Source: Armatimonadota bacterium
GTDB lineage: Bacteria; Armatimonadota; Abditibacteriia; CG2-30-59-28
DNA: 9,563 nt
Direction of reading: 5' to 3'
NCBI GenBank assembly: GCA_016199605.1
Contig: JACQGJ010000528.1
Span: 1-9,563 of the forward strand
Shown here: positions 1 through 5,434 of the stretch, in pieces
Layout of the letters: each line of letters opens with the position of its first letter
How positions within the stretch are numbered: position 1 is the stretch's first letter
Program-made: the position numbers and the translations under genes
The notes under the pieces: model-generated
The model's input: the letters and a program-made list of their open reading frames with translations, nothing else
Databases searched by the model: none
Told to the model about the DNA's origin: nothing

Positions 1-707
1 CCCGCGGGTGAGTTCCTCATGGGCAGCACTGAAAGGGACATTGCTGCTGTGTTGCGTGAATACAAGGACTACAACCACCGAGAGGGATTTCTTTGTGAAC
101 AGCCGCAACACCATGTTTATCTTGATGGCTATTGGATATACAAGTACGAAGTGACGGTGGGACAATATCGCATGTTCTGCAAGGCGACCCGGCGCAAGAT
201 GCCCGAAGCTCCCGGCTGGGGTGGAAGGACAAGCATCCCATCGTGAACGTGAACTGGTACGACGCCAAAGTCTACTGTACCTGGGCGGGAGTCCAATTGC
301 CGACCGAAGCCCAGTGGGAGAAGGCCGCCAGAGGAACAGACGGGAGGGAATTCCCTTGGGGGAACGAATGGGATGCAAGCAATTGCGCCGTATTGTTGGT
401 GGGGCAGAGCTTGCCATCGAGGACAAAACCCGTGGGCAGCTACCCCGGTGGTATCAGTCCTTATGGCGTCCATGACATGGCAGGCAATGTATGGGAGTGG
501 TGCGCGGATTGGTTTGATTGTGGATACTACAAGAAGTCCCCGCGCCGCAACCCCACAGGACCTGGGTCTGGCCAGAAACGTGTAATGCGCGGCGGCTCGA
601 ATGGCTTTAGGGACGGGAGATTCCTCCGCTCAGCCCTTCGGTTCAGGGACAACCCCGTCGGCAGGTGCGACTTCTTCGGATTTCGTTGTGTCCAAGGCCG
701 CAAGTAG
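1..707 (+). pseudogene. FGE-sulfatase (SUMF1-like) domain protein, 5'-partial, apparent frameshift
   Basis: The reading frame is already open at base 1 (PAGEFLMGS, the classic FGE-domain opening), so the true start lies left of the window. Frame 1 runs to about 219 (YWIYKYEVTVGQYRMFC...PEAPGW) and homology continues in frame 3 from 222 (WKDKHPIVNVNWYDAKVYC, then LPTEAQWEKAARGTDGREFPWG, GVHDMAGNVWEWCADW, RVMRGGSNGFRD and the terminal FFGFRCVQ). The join sits on a GGGG run (218-221); one missing G would restore a continuous protein of about 235 visible residues. This is either a real frameshift or a homopolymer sequencing error. In true formylglycine-generating enzymes the segment after RGGS carries two catalytic cysteines; here it reads NGFRDGRFLRSALR with none. 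So I expect an FGE-fold protein of other function (many such proteins are non-heme-iron or structural) rather than a sulfatase activator. It converges on the toxin gene at 761. Confidence 0.85.
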
Positions 708-760
708 CCCTTTGCCTTTTTGCTGTATTGCCGTTTGAGGGGTCTTCCCCGCGGTGGGGT

Positions 761-1102
761 TTACCGACCCAGCACTCCATCCATTTTCGCCAGAATCTGC
801 GAGAAGGTGGAAGCTTGCAGCCTGCCGAAGCGTTTGACGATGATGCTTTTGCTGAGCGTGTAGATTTTGTCTGCTCGCACGTGGCTATCGACAGCGAGCG
901 TGCCCTCATCAAGGTCAGCAGTAGTGATATCTACTCCGACTCCTCGTTGAGAGAGGTTTGAGGTGATTGCGGCAACAATAATATCAGGAGACCTGCGATT
1001 GTGAGCGCTGGTAGATAGGACAAGGATGGGGCGGCGTTTGTTGGAGCTGAGATCGGTGAAGGGAACAGGAATCAGCACAATGTCGCGTTGCTTAGGCGTC
1101 AT
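761..1102 (-). CDS. MazF/PemK-family toxin (endoribonuclease) of a type II toxin-antitoxin pair
   Basis: A protein of 113 residues, the usual size for the MazF/PemK fold. It shows the family landmarks in order: an N-terminal strand opening with QRDIVLIPVPFTD (residues 5-17), the conserved RRPILVLS stretch (23-30, holding the basic residues that align with the MazF active site), AITSNL (45-50), and SHVRADKIYTLSKS (73-86), followed by a C-terminal helix. Members cleave mRNA at short sequence motifs and are neutralised by the partner antitoxin. The ATG at 1102 overlaps the end of the antitoxin gene by 11 nt, with GAGG 6 nt upstream inside that gene, so translation is probably coupled. Family assignment is strong; cleavage specificity cannot be read from the sequence. 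Confidence 0.88.
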   Translation of the reverse strand: MTPKQRDIVLIPVPFTDLSSNKRRPILVLSTSAHNRRSPDIIVAAITSNLSQRGVGVDITTADLDEGTLAVDSHVRADKIYTLSKSIIVKRFGRLQASTFSQILAKMDGVLGR

Positions 1103-1298
1103 TCCAGACCTCGTCGTCTACGGGATTGTCCCAGAAGGCGAGGCTGCTCGTTGCAGCAGACACGAGATCGTGAGATTCGATCTCAGGATTGGGGATCAGC
1201 ACGATCACTTCCACGGGGGTACCCGGTCTTGCGGGAACGCGTGGGAGTACCACGTTGCCCCGGGCTTTGACCTCGGTGGCGTATCGGATGGCTTGCAT
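1092..1298 (-). CDS. Antitoxin partner of the MazF/PemK toxin
   Basis: A 68-residue protein encoded directly before the toxin and overlapping it by 11 nt, the standard antitoxin-first order. The N-terminal half (ATEVKARGNVVLPRVPARPGTPVEVIVLIP) has the alternating beta pattern and the LP..PG..VEVIVL signature of short AbrB-like antitoxins, so it probably dimerises and may bind its own promoter. The C-terminal tail is acidic and aromatic (SSLAFWDNPVDDEVWNDA); tails ending in an FWDNP-D-D-W motif are common in these small antitoxins and are expected to be the toxin-blocking segment. The ATG at 1298 is preceded by AAGGAG with good spacing. A TATAAG (1327-1332, minus strand) could be its -10 box, but I see no convincing -35, so the pair could also be read through from the btu genes 122 nt upstream. 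Confidence 0.8.
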   Translation of the reverse strand: MQAIRYATEVKARGNVVLPRVPARPGTPVEVIVLIPNPEIESHDLVSAATSSLAFWDNPVDDEVWNDA

Positions 1299-1365
1299 GG
1301 CGTTCTCCTTTCCTCAGACGGTGGTCCTTATAGCACTTTATGCGGGTCTCCCCCTATGGTTCTCA

Positions 1366-1380
1366 TCGGGAAGGTCCCGA
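1366..1380. repeat. Perfect 6-bp inverted repeat between btuC and the antitoxin gene
   Basis: TCGGGA-AGG-TCCCGA is a perfect 15-nt dyad in the 121-nt gap between the btuC stop (1420) and the antitoxin start (1298). No U-tract follows it on either strand, so it is a poor intrinsic terminator. It lies about 70 nt upstream of the antitoxin start and could be an autoregulatory operator or a short mRNA-stabilising hairpin. The rest of this gap holds only the antitoxin Shine-Dalgarno site and a weak -10-like TATAAG. Confidence 0.4.
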
Positions 1381-1419
1381 AAGCTTACACATCGTTGGCC
1401 GGGGATCACGGAGTCTGCG

Positions 1420-2442
1420 TTACGTTTTCCTTCTGCTCCGCTGCAGCAGGAGCCACAGGAAGAAAGGTCCGCCGCAGAGGGCGGTGACCACTCCGACCGG
1501 CAACTCCGTCGGCGCGAGGATGGTTCTTGCTACGGTGTCGCACAAGATCAGGAAGCCTCCACTCGCCAGAGCCGCGCACGGGAGAAGCAGCCGGTGGTCG
1601 GGCCCGATCAGTCTGCGGATCGCGTGAGGGACGATCAAACCGACGAAGCCGATGGGACCCGCCACTGCTACGACTGCGGCGGTTACGAGTGAAGCTCCTG
1701 CGAAGCCCCACTTTTGAAAGGCGGCGATGGGCACGCCTCGACCGAAGGCCATGTCTTCGCCCATTGCGATCTGGTTCATGCCCGGAGTGAGCGCAAACAG
1801 AATGACGGCTCCGGGCAAAAGGAGGGGCAGAATGGCGAGGACGTCGCCGAATCCGACCACCGCAAGGCCGCCCATCAGCCAACGATCCATGGCCACCAGA
1901 CGATGGGGCTCGCTCAGATAGCGGATGAACATGATGGCAGAGCCTGCGATGAAGGCCATCGTCACGCCGGCGAGCAGCAAGCCATCGGTGGACAGATGCT
2001 CCGGACCCCTCCCCAACCAATATATCAGGCCGAGCATCAGAGAGGCCCCAGCTAACGACAACAACGCCACGCTGTTGAAGGGACCGAGGTGGAACTGCAG
2101 CTTGAACGAAATAGCCACCACCGCGCCGACTGCGCTCCCGCTTGCTATGCCGAGGGTGTAAGGATCTGCGAGCGGGTTGCGCAGAATCGCCTGCAGGGTC
2201 GTTCCTGCCATCCCCAAAGCTGCGCCGGTCAGGCTGGCAAGAAAAATCCGCGGGAGTCGTTGTTCCACCAGGATCATGTAGGAAACTGAGGTCCTGCGGT
2301 CCTGCCGCCCCAGGAGGGCGGCGAGACCTTCGCGCCAGTCCACCGAAGTCGCACCCACGAGGAGGGCCCCTGCCCCGATCACCACGAGTCCCACGGCGAA
2401 AGAGGAGATCAGGCCGACGAGTCGCAGCCATGTCAGACGCAT
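1420..2442 (-). CDS. btuC: Cobalamin ABC transporter permease (FecCD/BtuC family)
   Basis: A 340-residue integral inner-membrane protein, the usual length for the FecCD/BtuC family, with about ten predicted hydrophobic segments. Family signatures are present: RLPRIFLASLTGAALGMAG (62-80) followed by LRNPLADPYTLGIASG (87-102), the cytoplasmic coupling region GEDMAFGRGV (228-237) that contacts the ATPase, AGPIGFVGLIVPHAIRRL (261-278), and ELPVGVVTALCGGPFF (313-328). It forms the dimeric channel for substrate delivered by the binding protein. The family also imports iron-siderophores and heme, which sequence alone cannot exclude; the upstream cobalamin riboswitch in the same predicted transcript makes B12 the best call. 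The ATG at 2442 overlaps the end of the ATPase gene by 10 nt and is preceded by GGGGAG, suggesting translational coupling. It is the last gene of the transport operon. Confidence 0.9.
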   Translation of the reverse strand: MRLTWLRLVGLISSFAVGLVVIGAGALLVGATSVDWREGLAALLGRQDRRTSVSYMILVEQRLPRIFLASLTGAALGMAGTTLQAILRNPLADPYTLGIASGSAVGAVVAISFKLQFHLGPFNSVALLSLAGASLMLGLIYWLGRGPEHLSTDGLLLAGVTMAFIAGSAIMFIRYLSEPHRLVAMDRWLMGGLAVVGFGDVLAILPLLLPGAVILFALTPGMNQIAMGEDMAFGRGVPIAAFQKWGFAGASLVTAAVVAVAGPIGFVGLIVPHAIRRLIGPDHRLLLPCAALASGGFLILCDTVARTILAPTELPVGVVTALCGGPFFLWLLLQRSRRKT

Positions 2443-3239
2443 ACCGGCTCCCCTTCCAGGGCCGGCAAGATGATCGGTCGTCCTGTGGCAGGATCGGCGG
2501 CAACGCGCAATCCGTCACCGTAAACGGAGCTCAGCAGATCCTGCCGCAAGATATCTTCAGGCGGGCCGTCCGCGAAGAGGACGCCCTGGTGCAGCAGGCA
2601 CAGTCGGGCGCAGGTGCGAGCGGCGCCGTTCAGGTCATGGGTCGATAGCACCAGCGTCCGCCCCTGCCGGTTGAGGGCGGAGAGGAGACGCAGCACTTCG
2701 ACCTGATGGTGGGGATCCAGGAAAGTCGTCGGCTCGTCCAGCAGGATGACTTCCGGTTCCTGGGCCATGATCGACGCGAGTAGAACGCGCTGCTGCTCGC
2801 CCCCACTGAGGGTTTCCCACGTGCGTTCCCTCAGAAAAGTAACTCCCATCTGGTCCATGCTGTCCTCGACGATCCTCCAGTCGGATTCCGTCTCCAGACC
2901 CAGCCCCTTCCAGTAGGGATAGCGTCCCATCATCACGACCTGCTCAACGTTGAAGGGGAAGGCCACTGGGACGCGTTGAGGCAGGTAAGCCACCAGCCGC
3001 GCGCGCTGGTTGGCGGACATGCGGGAAACGGGTTGATCGAACAGCCGCACTTCGCCGGAAGTGGGCCGCAACTGCCCCAGCATCAGTTTCAGCAGCGTGC
3101 TTTTCCCTGCCCCGTTGGGTCCGAGTAGAGCCACGAACTCCCCCCGGCGGATCTGCAGGTCGATACCCCGGAGGAGCAGATCGCGGTCGTATCCAAACCG
3201 GAGGGCCCGCAGATCGTAGACCCGCGCCTCCTCACTCAT
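2433..3239 (-). CDS. btuD: Cobalamin ABC transporter ATP-binding protein (BtuD/FecE family)
   Basis: A 268-residue ABC ATPase with all nucleotide-binding elements intact: Walker A GPNGAGKST (40-48), Q-loop LPQ (86-88), signature LSGGEQQ (144-150), Walker B VILLDE (164-169), D-loop TTFLD (171-175) and H-loop STHDL with His201. The YPYW stretch after the Q-loop (MMGRYPYW, 103-110) is typical of the FepC/BtuD/FhuC subfamily that pairs with FecCD permeases. It powers import through the permease encoded immediately downstream. The ATG at 3239 has GGAGG 9 nt upstream and overlaps the end of btuF by 8 nt; its own stop overlaps btuC by 10 nt. Biochemical type is certain; the substrate (B12) rests on the riboswitch and the neighbouring binding protein. 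Confidence 0.92.
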   Translation of the reverse strand: MSEEARVYDLRALRFGYDRDLLLRGIDLQIRRGEFVALLGPNGAGKSTLLKLMLGQLRPTSGEVRLFDQPVSRMSANQRARLVAYLPQRVPVAFPFNVEQVVMMGRYPYWKGLGLETESDWRIVEDSMDQMGVTFLRERTWETLSGGEQQRVLLASIMAQEPEVILLDEPTTFLDPHHQVEVLRLLSALNRQGRTLVLSTHDLNGAARTCARLCLLHQGVLFADGPPEDILRQDLLSSVYGDGLRVAADPATGRPIILPALEGEPVCV

Positions 3240-4197
3240 GGCCGAAGACCTCCGGGTGGAGCGTCTCCGCTATGCGTCGGGCCAGCTTGGTGACCCGGGG
3301 ACCTGGGATCAGGGCATAGTCGTCAGAGACAATCACGACTCGACGGTTCTTCACCGCAGGCAGGCTGGGTAAGGCCTGCCATTCTCTCAGGACCTTAGCG
3401 GGAGGTGACGACTCCGAGGAGCGTTCGTTGCCCAACTCTACGATCACCTCAGGGGCTCGTTTCACGAGGCTTTCCAGAGAGGGTTGGGGATAGGCAGTGC
3501 CCGCATCCGAGAAGATGTTGGCCCCTCCGCAGACCTCCATGAGGTCCTCCAGAAAGGTTCCTTTTCCGGTGGTCAACAGACCCTCCAGCTTCCCCTCCTC
3601 GCGTCCCAGGCAGAGAAACACAGGAACTCTCCTTCGACCCCGGACCCGGGCAGAGAGGTTGTCCAGGTCCTTCTTAATCGAGCCAACGAGGCGGTCCGCC
3701 GCCTTGGAACAATTGAGGGATTCGCCGAGGGCGCGGATCGCATGGTAAACGTCTTCCAGGCGATCCAATTTGAGCACAAGGGAACGACAACCGGACTTTC
3801 TGCACCAGGCCTGCATTTTGTCATTCAGCCCCTGGACGACCACGAGGTCGGGGCGGAGTTGGGACAGAACTTCCAGGTTGGGATCGATGTAGCCCCCACA
3901 CCGCGGGAGCTTTTTCGCCTCGGGGGGGTAGTTACAGAACTCCGATACGGCGACAAGCCGCGTCCCCTGGCCCAAGGCGAAGATCATCTCGGTTACTGCC
4001 GGAGAGATACTGACAACGGTTCGGACGGGGCTTCCTCTTCCACCCGGAGAAGGCTTCGTCTTCTGCAGCAGAGGGCTGCCGCCGAGCCCGGGCCGGGTGG
4101 TCGCCTGGTTGCGGGGAGAGCACCCCGCAACACAGGCAAAACCAAGACCCGTGACGATCAGCAGGTTCCGAAGACGAAAGGTCAGCCACACGTGCAA
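3232..4197 (-). CDS. btuF: Cobalamin-binding lipoprotein of the ABC importer (BtuF family)
   Basis: A 321-residue substrate-binding protein. It has a basic N-terminus (FRLRN), a hydrophobic core (LLIVTGLGFA) and the lipobox VAGC with Cys26, so it should be a lipid-anchored, cell-envelope protein. A proline/glycine-rich linker (30-57) leads into a helical-backbone (TroA/BtuF-type) fold: RTVVSISPAVTEMIFALG (59-76), SEFCNYPPEA (85-94), CGGYIDPNLEVLSQLRPDLVV (100-120), the long connecting helix (about 130-165), and a second lobe with LLTTGKGTFLEDLMEVCGG and a C-terminal PGPRVTKLARRIAETL. This layout fits BtuF and close heme/siderophore relatives. The start is unusual: the longest frame begins with TTG at 4197, only 4 nt after GGAGG; a GTG two codons later (4191), 10 nt after it, is equally plausible. 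It begins 14 nt after the prepilin gene, so cotranscription is very likely. Confidence 0.88.
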   Translation of the reverse strand: MHVWLTFRLRNLLIVTGLGFACVAGCSPRNQATTRPGLGGSPLLQKTKPSPGGRGSPVRTVVSISPAVTEMIFALGQGTRLVAVSEFCNYPPEAKKLPRCGGYIDPNLEVLSQLRPDLVVVQGLNDKMQAWCRKSGCRSLVLKLDRLEDVYHAIRALGESLNCSKAADRLVGSIKKDLDNLSARVRGRRRVPVFLCLGREEGKLEGLLTTGKGTFLEDLMEVCGGANIFSDAGTAYPQPSLESLVKRAPEVIVELGNERSSESSPPAKVLREWQALPSLPAVKNRRVVIVSDDYALIPGPRVTKLARRIAETLHPEVFGHE

Positions 4198-4211
4198 GGC
4201 TCCTCCGAATT

Positions 4212-4922
4212 TCAGTTCAGATCGTAGGCGCTGTCGTCGGACGACAGGTCGCCGACCCCCGGTTTGGAGGGAGTCGAGTTATACATCTTGCTCGCAGCTT
4301 TGACATGACCGTCACAGTAGGCGACGTTGGCAACGCTGTTGTGCCGATAGTGGACGTTGGGTCCGATATAGCTATAGTAGCCGTCGCCAGGGGCGCGGAG
4401 ATAGTTATTGCCTGCAACCGCACCTCCTGTGTACAGGCCGCTGTCGCAGAGCAGAACCGTCTCCGAAGGACTCTGGATGGCAGCCAGGGCCGCGGGCGCC
4501 AGCAATTCATCCGGAGGACCTCCGACGTAAGTGGTGTTGTAGGCGTAGCCGGTTTGGGGCCGTCCCCAGGTCTGTCCTTTGAAGGAAGGGCAGGCGTTGA
4601 TCTGAGCGTTTTTGCAGTACGGTCCCATCAGTCCAAGTCCGGTAGCGCCGGAGCCCCAATTGACATAGAAGTCCCAGCCGTATTCATCATTCCAACTGTT
4701 CTGATAGTAATACGCCATGGGCATCATCTCATCGTAGTCCTGCGAATACATCATGAACGCAAGACTGATCTGTTTCAGATTCGACTGGCAACTCGCCTGT
4801 CGGGCTTTCTCACGCGCACGTGCGAACACGGGGAACAGAATCGCTGCCAGGATGGCGATAATCGCGATCACCACCAGCAGCTCTATCAGGGTGAATCCTT
4901 TCTTCGTTGTATTCTTACGCAT
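4212..4922 (-). CDS. Prepilin-like protein with DUF1559-type C-terminus (H-x9-DG)
   Basis: A 236-residue protein with a type IV pilin/pseudopilin N-terminus. The short basic leader MRKNTTKKG is cut after Gly9 by prepilin peptidase, followed by Phe10, Glu14 (the conserved +5 glutamate) and a hydrophobic helix to about residue 32. Then comes LFPVFARAREKARQ and SNLKQISLAFMMYSQDYDE, and a globular part with five cysteines overall (45, 103, 111, 159, 203). Near the C-terminus RHNSVANVAYCDGH contains His194 and Asp204-Gly205, exactly the H-x9-DG signature. Such proteins are abundant in Armatimonadota and Planctomycetota and mostly of unknown role. This one is the first gene behind a cobalamin riboswitch and terminator, has a strong GGAGG site 8 nt before its ATG, and is followed after 14 nt by btuF. 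A role in B12 capture at the surface is inference from position only; no known B12-binding motif (DxHxxG) is visible. Confidence 0.88.
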   Translation of the reverse strand: MRKNTTKKGFTLIELLVVIAIIAILAAILFPVFARAREKARQASCQSNLKQISLAFMMYSQDYDEMMPMAYYYQNSWNDEYGWDFYVNWGSGATGLGLMGPYCKNAQINACPSFKGQTWGRPQTGYAYNTTYVGGPPDELLAPAALAAIQSPSETVLLCDSGLYTGGAVAGNNYLRAPGDGYYSYIGPNVHYRHNSVANVAYCDGHVKAASKMYNSTPSKPGVGDLSSDDSAYDLN

Positions 4923-5003
4923 TTACCTATCCTCCGTTAGTGTATCACTTGGGTTGGGGCGGTCTCAGACCTGCCCCTGAATGTCATCATTTCTCTGTGA
5001 AAC

Positions 5004-5044
5004 AAAAAACCCTCACTCTCCGCCTTACGGAGGAATGAGGGTTT
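5004..5044 (-). terminator. Intrinsic terminator of the cobalamin riboswitch
   Basis: Read on the minus strand, AAACCCTCA (5044-5036) pairs perfectly with TGAGGGTTT (5015-5007). An inner stem CTCCG/CGGAG closes a 5-nt loop, with a small mismatch and bulge between the two stems, and the hairpin runs into a T-tract (six consecutive T, 5009-5004). It lies between the riboswitch aptamer and the prepilin gene, about 80 nt before its ATG, so it is the expected off switch for the prepilin-btuFDC transcript when B12 is bound. Confidence 0.85.
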
Positions 5045-5125
5045 GCGATTGTGATTGCCTTTGGTTCTCTATAACCGTGAGCATCACCCCCTTCCCGCGA
5101 AGTGGTGGCTCCGATACTCGCAAAC
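5041..5125 (-). promoter_or_regulatory. Candidate antiterminator pairing of the riboswitch expression platform
   Basis: On the minus strand GTTTGCGA (5125-5118) is the exact 8-nt complement of TCGCAAAC (5048-5041). The first element begins with the last two bases of the aptamer closing strand (P1, 5129-5124); the second includes the first four bases of the terminator stem (AAAC). The pairing therefore competes with both P1 and the terminator, as expected for an antiterminator that forms only without ligand. Between the two arms, GAGC...GCTC encloses a purine-rich hairpin; its CCACC (around 5104-5108) could contact the aptamer's GGTG loop. This is seen by eye, not folded. Confidence 0.55.
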
Positions 5126-5368
5126 AGGTCGGTCTCCTGGCTTCCGTTTCGTTTCCCCGAAGTTCCTCGGGGTGTCCCTACTCTCCATGCCTTCCCATGC
5201 CGATATCACGTCGGCGCAGTGGCTGGCTTCTTCAGCCGTATGGATTTCGTCCACGGTCACAGTAGCGGGGCTGCTATGGAATCTGCCGACGTATCGGCAT
5301 CACCATCTTCCCACGAGCGCCTCGGATGAGCGGCTCGCTGCTCACAGTTTTCTGCGAGCGCTACCTGT
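5124..5368 (-). promoter_or_regulatory. Cobalamin (vitamin B12) riboswitch aptamer
   Basis: The minus strand carries the conserved blocks of the cobalamin riboswitch in the right order: ACAGGT (5368-5363) as the 5' closing strand, GGGAAGATGGTGATGCC (5312-5296), GCAGCCCCGCTACTGTGA (5274-5257), TGGGAAGG further on, and the B12 box AGCCAGGAGACCGACCTGT (5142-5124), whose end pairs with the first strand. Accessory hairpins lie between, for example CCCCGA-GGAAC-TTCGGGG near 5154-5171. At about 245 nt it is somewhat long for the class but complete. It should bind adenosylcobalamin or another cobalamin and repress downstream genes. It is followed by a terminator, so control is probably at transcription elongation, of the prepilin gene and then btuFDC. 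Confidence 0.92.
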
Positions 5369-5398
5369 CTGCTGTCTACTATTCAATTGTCAGACGAG

Positions 5399-5428
5399 AC
5401 TATAGCACAACCTCCCGCTGGCGCGCAA
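5399..5428 (-). promoter_or_regulatory. Candidate sigma-70 promoter for the riboswitch-led transcript
   Basis: On the minus strand a good -10 box, TATAGT (5404-5399), lies 18 nt after a weak -35, TTGCGC (5428-5423). Initiation near 5391 would put the first base about 23 nt before the aptamer closing strand. The -35 matches consensus only at TTG, so activity is uncertain. The site falls in the 66 nt between the nrdJ stop and the aptamer, where no terminator hairpin is visible. Confidence 0.5.
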
Positions 5429-5434
5429 CCGTCT

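Noticed and set aside
741..763. CCCC-GCGGT-GGGG hairpin followed by TTT as terminator between the converging FGE-like and toxin genes
   Set aside because: Only a 4-bp stem, a very short T-run, and it overlaps the toxin stop codon; too weak to call.
1406..2518. 370-residue minus-strand open frame overlapping btuC
   Set aside because: It is an arginine-rich out-of-frame shadow with no family features; the frame 1420-2442 gives a full FecCD permease with membrane helices and a coupled start.
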